From NCBI GenBank assembly GCA_963082875.1, contig OY720102.1, positions 5,766,001 to 5,830,000 on the forward strand: a stretch of DNA of 64,000 bases, written 5' to 3'. This document shows, one piece after another, positions 34,812 to 57,446 of this stretch (its first letter is position 1; each line of letters starts with the position of its first letter). The notes beneath the pieces were generated by a model, which worked only from the letters and a program-made list of their open reading frames with translations, had not been told where the DNA came from and ran no database searches. Both the position numbers and the translations under genes were made by a program. The stretch comes from Corella eumyota (lineage: Eukaryota; Chordata; Ascidiacea; Phlebobranchia; Corellidae).

Positions 34812-36616
34812 ATGTTTAGTTCATTTCAGATTATTGTTTTGATCTCTACCTTAGGTAAGTAAGCTTTACAGAATATATTACACCAGATTGTTTCAACAAT
34901 AGATTGCTAACCTTAAGTACAGTTCTAAAAGCCTTTAATAATATATTTGAACCTGTTTTATTATAGCACGTTAATATTTGAACCTGTTTTATTATAGCAC
35001 GCGATGTTTGGGGAAGCCCTTTCTCATGCAGAATAGACCCAGTCAACAACATGGGTTGCTGTACAGCAAAAGATAATCGTTCCTACCCTTACAACACGAA
35101 AACCCAGTTTTGTTGCTACAACGCCACTTTACCGGTGTTGGAAAAAGCGTCACATTTATGCCGTGGGACAGACGTTATTGAGAAACAACCAGACCTGACA
35201 CAGTGTGGATACAATCTAGTTTACAATACAACCAAGGAGAGCTGTTTTTATATCAACGGATTTTATTCAGTCCGGCCCATAGGTAATTGTTGTAATAAAA
35301 AAAACGAATTACGATTGTTAGTATTGAACCCTTAAGTATAATGCTTGCTTTATACATATTTATCAATTTTTAGATCAATTGGTTACACCCGGGATCATAG
35401 AAATTATATGTGACAGTACTCAACCAAGATGTTGTGCGGGTGCGTTCTACAGTGAAGCTCAATTATGTTTACCTAGTGGAGAAATTATAGACAAAAAATC
35501 AGCAGACCATAACGATGGGTGTTCTGGAATTTCATTCAACAACCAATATTTGGTAAGTAAACAAATAGATGTATTGAAATACAATGTATGAGAGTGCTAT
35601 ACTTAAAAGTAGCATTAGATAAAAAGCCTAATTTTTTTACTTATTTTTTTGGTCATCAGGTTAAACTTTCTAGATAAGGTTTTTTCGAATTGAAAATTTT
35701 TAAAAACCTGCAGTTGTTAAGTTAACTAGAGCCCCCTTTTAAAAAGTCAAAACAGAAAAACGGTGTAACCTAACTTTTAAATTTTCAGCAATGTGTTAAC
35801 GGCAAAATCGTACCAAATTCGCCTGAATTGGACATAGCCTGTGATAGTTCAACGCCTAGCTCTGCCGAAACTTTGTGTTGCAATGGCGTGTTAAACATTG
35901 GATACGGACATGGTGGGAAATGCTGTGGTGTCACTGCTTACATGCCAGATCAAACCGTATGCTGTCAGGGATTTGCAGTACACCCAAAACAAAAAGACTA
36001 CCGGTAAGTCGTTCAATGATTATTTAAATTTGATTAATATTTTTTTGGGCAAATAAAAAGCTTCTGTTTACGTGTTGCTATCAAAGTAATTTATTTTTTG
36101 TTACCACTTTAGATGCGAGGGAGCTTTGTACGAAAAGGCATCTCCAGAAACAGAAACGAAAGCTCCAGTAACAGAAGGTAAAATATTACTCAGTTTACTT
36201 TTTAAAAACAAATAAAGTCGTAACACTCGTTTTAAATACACAGGTTATTTAAAAAAAGTTATTAAAAAAATGTTTTTTTTTTAGATGTACTTACCATACA
36301 ATATCTTCGCATCAAAAAGATTCGAAAATCTCAGAGGAGCGGACGAATTAGGGCCCGGGGTACTTTGATGCATAAGGATTCCCCGGACAACACCAAAATA
36401 ACCAAAAGGTTCACCCTTAAATTGGAAGAAGACAACGACTCCCTCAAACGCGGTGGAGTGTATATCTTAATCGCTGGCAAAGAAATTGACAACACAATAT
36501 ACACGTACAACAAGAACACAGATAATCTACTGAAATTAAGCCGGGGACCAGCCAAGGTCAAAAAAGATCAAATCAGGGCTTACGAAAGAGCAAAAAAATC
36601 AAGAAGCCTAGACTGA
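34812..36616 (+). CDS. Secreted galaxin-like cysteine-rich protein (372 aa)
   Basis: Six exons: 34812-34854, 34998-35282, 35374-35552, 35789-36003, 36113-36177, 36285-36616 (TGA), all in phase. Exon 1 encodes a signal peptide (MFSSFQIIVLISTLA). The mature part carries di-cysteine galaxin-type repeats: C35C36...C53C54, C129C130, C199C200, then the best repeat, C214C215-G-x2-A-Y-x6-C227C228-x-G. Galaxin is a soluble organic-matrix protein first known from coral skeletons, and galaxin-like repeats occur in secreted proteins of other animals. A Thr/Glu linker (exon 5) leads to a 110-residue basic, Cys-free C-terminal domain. Its segment SLKRGGVYILIAGKEIDN recalls the LKKGKxYLIMG strand of netrin-like (NTR) domains, but without cysteines this is tentative. 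Exon 2 has a duplicated splice acceptor (own finding). Poly(A) signal AATAAA is at 36,840. Confidence 0.78.
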
Positions 36617-36839
36617 AAAAAACTTTTTTTTTAACTTTTTTTTAAATTTTAAATTATTTTGTTGTTTGGTAAAATGTCCAAGTGTTAGTGGGGGTACATA
36701 TTTTTGTTACTGTGAACACAACCTTTTTTCACAACCGTTTTGTTCTTTCTAACCTCGAGTTTTTATTTATTTTATACACAATAGTATCTATTTTCTCGAT
36801 TTAAAATTGAACAAGGCGTAATTTAACATTAATTTTTCT

Positions 36840-36845
36840 AATAAA
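36840..36845 (+). terminator. Poly(A) signal AATAAA
   Basis: First AATAAA after the stop of the galaxin-like gene, about 224 nt downstream. Confidence 0.5.
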
Positions 36846-39800
36846 ACATGACACTGTTCATTACATTGCGAATATTGCCTAAAATTCTTTTTTAGCTCGT
36901 TTAAGGTTAAAAAAAACTTTGAAAAAATAAGGTTAAAAAAAAAAAAAAATAACTTATTTATTTATTGTCCTATTTTTTTCTACTTGAATTTAAGAGATGT
37001 ACGAAATGCAATTAAATCATATTTTGTACAGCTTTTTTATTTTTATATTCGTATAGATTTTTATATTGCTGTGTTTATGCTAGCTTCAATCTCTTGTTAT
37101 TTTGCTTATGTCAATTTGCCAATAAATCAACTTTATTTAATCTGATTTCAATCTTTTAATATAACTCCAAGTTAATTTTAAAATAAACAAAGCACAACAC
37201 AATAGTAACGAATTAAAAAAAAATCGATTTTTTAAAATTAGTCTTTTTAAGTAAAGGTTGGTATGTATAAGATTAAAGAAACCTGGTTAATGACGTCAGA
37301 CTGACGTCACGGAGTTTCTTAGCGCTGTTCCTTCTTGCGCAAGTGGGAAACGGCTTTGTTGCGCAAAGTAGGTCGATTCAGTCTCGAATTCTAGAAATAA
37401 TTAGGAAAACTTAAAACAAATATTTTTGACAAATGTTGAGTCATATTTTTAAATAGAATCGCGTGATTTCGGTGCTATTCGTTTGAAGAACTACTTGTTT
37501 TTTAAGTTGTTAACAATTGGTCAATAAAAATACGGAGATCTGAAAGTGAAATTATCTATGAATGAAAAAAAAAAAACACCAGGGGAATCACCAGGGAGTT
37601 CGCTATACTGTTTAACGTCTTCAGGTGACTAATAGGTAATTGTGACAGTAAATTTCTGTAAAATAACTTAAATATATTTTTCCCAATAATATTTTTCCCC
37701 CACTCCCCAAAAAAAAACATTTTATAAAGTTATTACACAAGATATTGGAAAAAATATGTGTTGTTTGTAAAAAAACAATATATTTATATTAAATAACATC
37801 AAACAGTCTAGAGAAATTTTGTAATCCAAATAATAAGATTACAAGTGAATGTTTTTCTTTTTAAAAATGACTTTACACAGCAAGCCTTGGTAACGCGAGT
37901 TAATAATATTTATTTTCTTGGCGTATCAAAATGAAAAACAAAATTAAAAAACGAAAAAAAACAAATATAAATTCTTATGGACAATATAACAAACAGAGTT
38001 ACTCCTATAAATATATATTCTAATTTTAGTGTCCTTCTAAATATATAGCTGAACACAAAAAAAATTATTCAATTTTAGTGGTTTGTAGTAACAAAGAAAC
38101 TATAGAGAAATGTCAAAAGCCTTACAGTTAATAATGTATATCAAAAAAACTGTTAAAAGACTTAAGACTGAAATGTAAACCAAACTACTGAGTAAAAATT
38201 TTGACAAAAATCCCGAGTTGCCATTGCGTAGGCTGTTATACAGTATCAACACTAATTTAAGCGGAACACACTTAACGATATAAAAATAATACGGTCGTTA
38301 TATTTTTAATGTGAGGAGAATTTAGTCACCAAAATTTTTCAGAGCGGAAAAAATTACGTGCCAAAATTTTTCCAACAAAACTTTAAGTTTTTTATGTGTT
38401 AAAATGTACGCGAGATATTTTTAACAAAAGCCCACGCGCTAAATACACAAAGAATATTTTTAGCGCTCCTAAAATCTAAAGCGGTCCATGATTTTGTAAA
38501 CACGATTAATAAATCGAAAAACACAGACAAACCGGTAACGAATGATTTATTAGATTTTTACCCGTTTATACTATTTTAAAATACTCGCATTTGAAAATAT
38601 TTTTAACCGTGAATTTAATAATAGAATAGTGCAAATATAATAAAAATTGATAAATTTAAAAATTTTAATACGATATTTAAACTGATGACTTAAAATATTT
38701 TTTAAATAATTGGCGTTTAACTAAATTTTTAATTTTAAGATATGTATATCTTAACAATGAATGAAATATGTTTTTATTTGCTAAACAAGTAAAACCTTTA
38801 ACTTAAAATCCGTTTTCGTAATCAACAATTTTTAAAATGTATAAGCCACCAAAAGTAACACGTGAAATGGTGAAATGACTTTAGGTAGTTAGCCTATGGT
38901 TCGATGCCTATCACTTTCACAGTTTAATATACTTAAATAAAGTTACGACAACATATATTTTAATTCCGTCTAGAAATAATGGTAGGGTGTATAAACGGGT
39001 GACATAACTAGTTTAAAAATGACATGATATGATAAACGCAACTTAATGTTGACTTATAATGTAAAAAAAATGAATCAGTAAAAGGGCTTATCAAAAAATA
39101 ACCCCGAATAAAAACTCCTTTACCCTAGTCATTGGTACCCCTTTTCGGCAGGGTTATGATATTAGGTCACTTTTTATTTTAAGACGAAAGTTGTTCGTTA
39201 TTTTACCCATATTAGGTTTTAAACGCATAGTAAGCGTCAATATAGTGTTTACCGCAAATTTCGACAAAAAATTACAGTCGGAACAATATTAAAACAGGTA
39301 CGGAGAAAGTTAATTCCGATTTTTTGTATTGTAATTCCGACTAGGACTGTAAAAGCAGCGACTACCTTTTTTTTAAAACAATTTTCTCCTTAAAAAATTT
39401 CCCGTGACAGTTGGCCCTTTGCGGTAGCTGGTCTGGCCATTTGTCCGAGGGTGTTTCCCCATAACTTGCCCCAAAAAATTATATATTCAGTTGACCCCAA
39501 AACTTTTTTTAATAAATTCACGATGGTTTAAAAAATGTGCGGCAGAGCCCCCGGGTGCGTCACAAAAAAGTCAATAACAATAAAATGTTACGATAACGCA
39601 ACCACGTTACAATTTTCAAAAATTATCGAATAAAAAAAATAAAAACTAAGTTATTTTTTTAAATGGTCGTCAGTTTTTACAGCGTAATAAAAATTAAAAA
39701 AAAAAAAAATTTTGTTTGGTTTTCGGTGGCTTTTTTACAATTTTAAGAAACAATTATACATAAAATATTAGATTATCATAATTATTTACCTTTTTTAAAC

Positions 39801-40929
39801 AAAACACCCACCGAAAAAAAACAATTTAAGTTCAAACAAAATTCATTTTTTCAAAAATTTTCCTGTGGTTAAATTTAGAGGGTTATGTAATTTAAATACC
39901 ATAAAAACTTAATTTGAAAAACTTAAAATCATTGTTACGATGTTTAACGACTTAAAGGCATATACGTCATATATATATTATCTATTCAACGCTGAGGTAA
40001 TGTATTAGTTTTATATCGTAATTCTTACGTATATAACTAATGTTACGTTACCGTAAAATACCCTTTGAAAACGGGTAATATAGTTGTCAATATTGACTCA
40101 TTTACGTCAGCATAATATACAAATATGAGGTCATAATAATATCTACAATCTAAAAGTTTCTCATAGAAAATTATATTTAATCTATGTGTGAAATTTATAG
40201 GATTTTTTATATTTTTTTTGTTTTAAATTTGTTTTCAAAGTGTTGATAGCTTCAATATTTTTACTGTTTGTTGATTCATGATTTTAAATAAACATAAAAA
40301 AATATTTTTATAACAGTCGGGGTTGAACCTTGGCACCAAGTTATTTTTATTATATTTATAACAATTAAATATTTTATCTGTTGATAAATATAAAAATTAA
40401 AAATGGAATAATTGCTTTACAAATTAAAAGCCCTTTGCGTATAGTTATTCCAAAGCTATACCTATGTAAAGAGTTATTTAAAAAATAAAAAGATTTAAAA
40501 AATGATTATTTTTACAAACTAAAAATAACAAAATTTTGAATGAAAGTAATATAGGTTGTGATCAAGTAAATATAACAAATGAGACTACCCGGCAAGAATT
40601 TCATTTCGTAATCTTACACCTATTGAGTGGCAAAGAGCATCATAAACTTCGTACCCTAGATTGTTCGAACAAAAGAAAGTGTGACACAACAACCAGTGCT
40701 TTCGCCGAATAAAAATAAACCGACATACAACCGAATGTTTAATAAATTTGGAGTTGATGTTTTTTACCACTGCGATGCCTGACGTCATCATTTTTATTAT
40801 TGTTTTAAAGTTGACTTAATCCTCGATGTAAAAAATAGGTTAACAGGATAAACACATGCTTATTTTCTTAATCCTGGTATAAAATTATTATGCCATTTTA
40901 GATAATTCCCATATAAGTTGATACCGCAA

Positions 40930-41220
40930 CTTGGAACTTTGGACCAAAGCGGCTGTGGTGCGATTCAAACTCAGGGCCTTCGTCGGACGCTGTTAAAAAT
41001 GTAAGTAAAGAACCAAAAAAAGTGTGGCACCGGGTTAAAGGCCGTAAGGTTTTAAGTTTGAACCGCACCAATACCATTTTCAGTGTCGCCGTTTACTACC
41101 CATAACATAATGTGATGTAGATAAATGCAACACCGTTGTTCCTATGTCTGTTAGTTAAACATTTGTTCATGTATCCAACGTATGTTATCATATCACACCC
41201 TTCCATTAACTTAAACCATG
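40930..41220. mobile_element. Decayed SINE material (family B)
   Basis: AGTGTGGCACCGGGTTAAAG followed by AAGTTTGAACCGCACCAA, GTTTACTACCCATAA and ATCACACCCTTCC parallels, with decay, the cleaner copy at 61,550. It may be two overlapping insertions. Nothing codes here. Confidence 0.4.
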
Positions 41221-42257
41221 TGATTTTTAGGGAAATTGAAAAAGTTTGCTTTGCAAAATTAAACAGCGGTGTTTACCTTTGTTAGCAATATAATTTCAAG
41301 TCTTATGGTATGTCATATAAAACACGCCTCAAAACGTTAACATCGCAATCTTTATCTAGAAATCAAAAATAGAATTCAGAGAACACAAAGCCCGAAAACT
41401 AACACAACAGGAATTTATTTTGGTAAATTAATAGCAAAATTTTTTTTTAATTTTGAAATTTTTCCACATCCCCGGTTGAAACTATTTTCAAAAGAACTTG
41501 GTTTGATTGCTTTGGCCGCGAACAAACTCAACTAAAGTCAGGTTAACCTTTCTGTTTACCTTATTACGTTAAGCACCTTATTCAAATAAGGTCACAATAG
41601 GCTGTTAAGTATTAACAAGTCTATATATAACCGAAAAACACAAATATAAATCTATTTTAAACCTTTTGTCCGCTTAAAATAAACCCGCTGTTACGAAAAT
41701 AGTTTTGGATTTTATTGTAGTGCCGGGAAGTAAAATAATTTAATTACAACCCTTTACGCGTCATTTGAGCAATGAAATTGGCCGCGTGACGTCACCTCGA
41801 TTTAACTGCCATTGTGCAAGTCAGTTTTATATGAATTCAAAAATTATTGAATTTTATTTTGAGCAACGAAACTTCTAATTATAGTTTATATAAAAAGTTA
41901 ATGTAGTTTATACAATAAGGTTTAATTTAAAAAAGCAATAATAACAATTCATAAAATTAGAAAGAATTTGGGTTTTTGGAAAAGGTTAATTTTAGACCTA
42001 AAAAACAAAAAACAAAAAATTATTTTAAAATTGCAGCGGCCAAATTTAGAACACGAATATTAACCCATGGGTTGCAGACAATCCCATGTTTATATTTAAA
42101 ATTAGAAAAGTCAAATTTGGAAAATATTTTAACCCTAAGTTTGAGCTGTGCAAGTATTTTTATCTATACAAAAGTAAATGCAATAACAAAATTTTTAATT
42201 TGCAAATTGCCGAAGTCCGTCGAATTGTATACAAATTCATTAATTTAATGTTTAAAT

Positions 42258-42594
42258 CAGGGGTCGGCAATCTTTTTTGCACTGCAAACCGATTTAAAAC
42301 TGAAATCTTTTTCGCGGACCAGTCTTCAAAAAAACAATTTTTTTTGCATTTTCGGGTGAAAGAAATCAAACAGTTTAGGTAATAATAATGTTTCAAGAGA
42401 CCCAAATAAGTTTAAAGCAATTTATTCCTTCATCAAATCCACATTTTTAAATGTTTCTACGACAAAATAAGCTTACGAATCAAAAAGAAAAGATGTTTCT
42501 GTTTCCAAGCATTTAACCTGGAAAAAAATACGGCCCGGTAACGTACTGCTCATAGACCGGTACCGGGCCGCGCCCCAGTGGTTGACGACCGCTG
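42258..42594. mobile_element. Non-autonomous hAT transposon (MITE), 337 bp
   Basis: The ends are CAGGGGTCGGCAA and, reverse-complemented, CAGCGGTCGTCAA (11 of 13 match), the typical terminus of hAT elements of the Charlie/SPIN kind. Both sides carry the perfect 8-bp target duplication GTTTAAAT (42,250-42,257 and 42,595-42,602), the length hAT transposases make. A subterminal hairpin with 10-bp arms CGGCCCGGTA / TACCGGGCCG lies at 42,531-42,540 and 42,561-42,570. The interior has no transposase, so it was moved by an autonomous relative elsewhere. The intact target duplication suggests a fairly young insertion. Confidence 0.92.
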
Positions 42595-45500
42595 GTTTAA
42601 ATGACTTAAAATAATTTTTTGCAAATTGTGTAAAATTTTAAACCAAAAAATATATACTTGCGACCTAAAGTGCTAAACCAGTATTTAAATGCAAAATCCT
42701 AAAAAGATTAAGTACAAAATTTGCTAATAACGTCTTTTTTTTGCAAGTCACATACGTTTATATTTTTTTATAATATCTAAAAAAAAATAGTTTGAGTTAT
42801 CATACATCAAGTTATTAACAAAAAAAATGTTGCAAAAATTTTGATTCCAAAAATATATTTTGCAGCGACTAAATTATTTTCGCTTGATTTAGCAACATGT
42901 AAATTTTTGAAGTCTTGTGACTTTTACGTACGTCACATTACCACGTGACTTTCATCGATTGACGTCATCCGAAACAATGAAAAATACCGGTTGTTAAAAT
43001 GACTAAAAAAAATCCCCATTTGCAAATAAATGCAAAATAAATTTGCAAAATTTGACTATGTTATTTTTCAGTGTAATTTTTTTGTGTAGTAAAAAACTCC
43101 TCTAATTGCTAACCTAAATAAAAACAAACTTGGTACAAATTTTAAAAGCATATTCCTTTTTTAACAGTTGTTTTAAAAACAATTTAAGTTGCAAAAAAAT
43201 AATTCATTTTCCAAAAACCTTTCTTTTATTATTCCTTTTTTTATCAAACTTAAATTCGTTCACTATTAGCAGACCCCTAAAAATAGAACCAGCAAGCAAG
43301 AAACAAAAAAGGTTGTAAATCGTAAGCTCCCGGTGGAAGGCAACAGAAAGTGAGACAATACCCCGGCCTATAAATAACAATCACCCCACACTCCATATGA
43401 CGTCACGTGGAAAATTTCACAGTGGTGCGCGCGGTAATCGCGTGTTGTGTTCATCAGGTGACGTTGTCCACCGGAGCGTAAACTTGTATACAATGACGCG
43501 CAACCGACCTAACCTTATGAGAAGTGTTGCTTTTCAGCTTTCTAGGTGATAAAATAAAACTCCTTAATTGTTTAAGTGTTAACGAAACTTTACTAATGCG
43601 ATTAACATAGCGTAGAAAAGGTTAACGCAAGTGATTATATATGTATCTTGATGCCTGTATTTGGCATTTAAAACGCAGAACGAAAAGCTGTTGCAACAAT
43701 TTTATCGGTCCCTACATTGAGTTACGGGGGTTTGCAACAATGTCATCTAACCTTAATTTGTTTTAAACAGCTTTTTGACGAAAAAATTTTATAAAAAAAA
43801 AATAATAAAAATTTCGCAAAGTTTTGGACGTTTTTTCTAATCGAGAGTAATATCAAAATATTGGAATTGCCACCGCGCCTTATGATTCAAACCCAAAACA
43901 TGTAAATCACGTGACTTCGAGACCCTTGCTCGGTTTAACAACAATAGGCTCTTAAATAGTCAATGGCGCGTTTTCACCTATATATTAATATAGTAAAAAC
44001 ACCCTGTATGTTTAATAACAAATTATAATTCAATAACAAGATGCCATTATTAGAAAAAATATTTTTGATTTTTTATTAAAAATTTTTTTATATTTAAATT
44101 TTTTTTTTATTCAATATTTTTAGTTAAATGCACGAATGCATATATATACAATACTTAGTATTTAATGGGAAAATCCATGTAATCTTATAAAAAAGCACAC
44201 TTTCCTAACCACATGAAGAGTAAGAAACTTAATATGCACGATTGTAAATTAAAAAAAGGTTTTGTTCCAATGAAACATTAAGTTAACACGTTTTCGGTGC
44301 AGGGCGAAAATTTTAGAGTGATAATCATGCATGATTGCAGTAAGAAAAAATCATTTTTCAAAACACATTTTCCAAATAAAAATACATTTCCAAAAATAAC
44401 GTTTTTTAGGTTTAAAATCGTTATTTTTGTAATAAAATGTCTAAGAGGTAATAGGGGACACGTGACTTGTTAAGCCTATAGCTTACCCCTCCGCGTAGTG
44501 CATTCCTTTTTTTAAACCCATATGATCCACTTTTACCCCATGTTATCCTGTCAGCAGTTCCAAATAGTTGAACTTAATAGGGTCATAAGTTCAATTTCTA
44601 AACAGGGCAAATGACTAATAAAAACAATAAATAAACAACTAACTTAGAAAGAATTTATAAAACAAAGGTTGGATGATAGCGCATTGGTTTCAACAATTTC
44701 AAGATAATGAAATGTATGGTAACCCAACCGCGGTATTTACTATGCCCAGCATCATACTACACCCAAACAACAAGCAGGCCTTTCTCATCGCCCTTCTTTA
44801 GAATCGTACAATTTAAATACAAGAATTTAAAAACAAGATTTACTTACAATTCCAGCACTGCGTAACCAAGACCCCATTTCGTCAGCGTGGAAATTTGCTA
44901 TAAATAGACAGCGATATTGCGTCACGTGATCAATCCGTCAAGTGATCTGACGGGCGGAAAATTACAAAACGTAAGACCATGATGGTGTTTGTTATCGACC
45001 ATTTAAAACACAGAATTTGAATTTCTATAAGAGTGAACAATGGCCCTCTAACACAGGCATTGTCTAGGGCGAATTATTACATTTGTATTAGCCTAGAATA
45101 GACGCATAATAAAGAGAAAGGGATAATATCCTTGACGATCATATAGAATTTAAATGTAACGCGCGAATCAGGTAAAAAGCACTTCGACAAAACGGAAAAT
45201 TTCTAGTGAATCACCGCTACGAACACGCAACATGTGACAAAATTTGGAGCGATTTCGTGCGGTGATGAAATCGCATTTAAAAATAGAAAATGATTTTTAA
45301 TTTGACATGCACGGACGGGTGCTTGTTTTGCTTTTTGAGAACAGCGCGAGAAACGGAAAATTTGACGGAAACGCCCGGAAAAAATCCTGCCGCTGACGAA
45401 ATTTTTCCGCCAATGTCTCGTGACGAAAATATTTGAATACACGAACCTGTCGGTTGCAAAACACTTTTTTGTTCCAAAAAAAATATTAAGAAAACGGAAA

Positions 45501-47003
45501 AAATCACGGGACTAATCTTTTAAGATCACGTGACCAAAAATAAGTTAGGCGATACACTGAACAAGTAAAAAAAAATCGAAAATCATTTTTTTTATACAAA
45601 CAAAATAGAATCACCCAATTACTTGACAGAATAAACGGTTATACGTAAAATTAGGTACAACGACATTATGGACTTTAATTAATAAAAAAAAACGCCTGTA
45701 TAAATAATAAACTAACTCTAGTTCGGCAACCTAACAGTTTCCGTGTTTCAGATTAAATATTTTTATCAACAATTTATAGATATAACAAATACACGTAAAA
45801 CCATACGTTTTTAAAAATTTAATTCAACCGTTATTTTAAAGTAAAACAGATAATGTATAATCAAAAAAAATAAGTATAAAAGTTAGCAAACAAATTATTT
45901 TGGGCCTTAGTAATTAAAAAGTAATTTAAAACATTTTCGAACACGTGGTTCTATTAATTGTTTATTTTCCTAAAATGAGTCACCCGCGAAACAAACAGTT
46001 TGGATGATTCATACACCTCTAGTTATGTACGTTTCTTAATAACAAATAATGGTGCAATACTTACGCAATTTCATCACCTAAAAAATACCCTAATGCCATA
46101 CAAAAGTTTATCTGAATCTTCAATTAAAAAATTATGAAATAATAAATAACGTATACTTAACAATAATAATAAGTCACTCAAATAGTAGTTTAAATAAAAT
46201 ATATTAAGTAATTTATACTAACTTTCTTTACAAAATTTTTTCCGATTTTAAATATAAGATAATGCACTGCTATGAAACCTAAGTTTCAACACTTAAAAAT
46301 ATATGTAATTTAAAAGACAGATGAGTTAATTTTTATAATATAGGTTTAAGGCATATTTTGTGTCTACGTTTACCTGAATAAAAAATCACAAAAGCGCATA
46401 TTTTTTATTAAAACTAATGGTTAGAATTTTAATTTTTTTTTCAACAATTTTTTCTATTAGAACTAATTAATCATATATATAAAATTTTTGTTTAGAATGA
46501 GGTAAACGACATAACTTGATTAAGCCAATTGACTTAAAACGTAATTAAGTAACGTGACTTAATAAAATTTTATCGTTTTACGTGCTTGATAACGAAACAG
46601 CGCTTTAATAACATCACTATAAAATATACAAATTTTGATTATTTAATGACAGCATGTATATATTGGGTTTGGGTATTGGGGGTAATTCACTGTCAGGACA
46701 AATACATTTAAGAGCTAAGTACTCGCAACAATAACCACAGACTCGCGTAAAATACCGAACTTAACGATAAACCTATTTGCTTATACGTAAAGCGATAAAA
46801 TTTAAACAATTATTTTTACGGGATCTATTTATGAGACGTTATATTTAAAACTTTTTTAAATTCTGTTTTTGTTTGTCTACAATTAGACTTTGGCATTGGG
46901 AATTTTTAACAGGTCGTTAAACTATTTATAATAAAATGTGTTTACGTAAAAGCAACCAACAAAAAAAGAAAAACCCAGAAATAAATTTTAATTTCCCTTT
47001 TAC

Positions 47004-57446
<10,443 letters not shown>

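Larger units (their letters stand above)
36617..47003. other. 10-kb region without a recognised gene
   Basis: This is AT-rich DNA with no convincing exon chain on either strand. It holds the hAT element (42,250-42,602) and decayed SINE material (about 40,930-41,220). It has an excess of TGACGTCA (37,291; 37,302; 40,780; 41,787; 42,960; 43,398) and of CACGTG-type sites (about 38,860; 42,945; 43,404; 43,909; 44,459; 44,926; 45,525). TATA-like TATAAATA words lie near 43,370 and 44,896. Short GC-richer islands at about 43,320-43,510 and 44,860-45,440 look promoter-like. Possible but unproved minus-strand exons lie near 44,925-44,690 (see findings). Confidence 0.6.

Noticed and set aside
38868-38932. 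tRNA-like hairpin (GTGAAA...TTTCAC ends and a GGTTCGATGCC loop)
   Set aside because: About 60 nt, with no acceptable anticodon arm or A box. Probably chance or a decayed SINE.
41976-42405. Three overlapping 81-98 codon ORFs near 42 kb
   Set aside because: Lys/Phe/Asn-rich frames in AT-rich DNA with no splice context, two of them running into the hAT element.
45203-45507. Overlapping minus-strand ORFs of 76-79 codons
   Set aside because: Two frames open over the same GC-richer island, no domain recognised and no consistent splice partners. More likely a promoter-like island.
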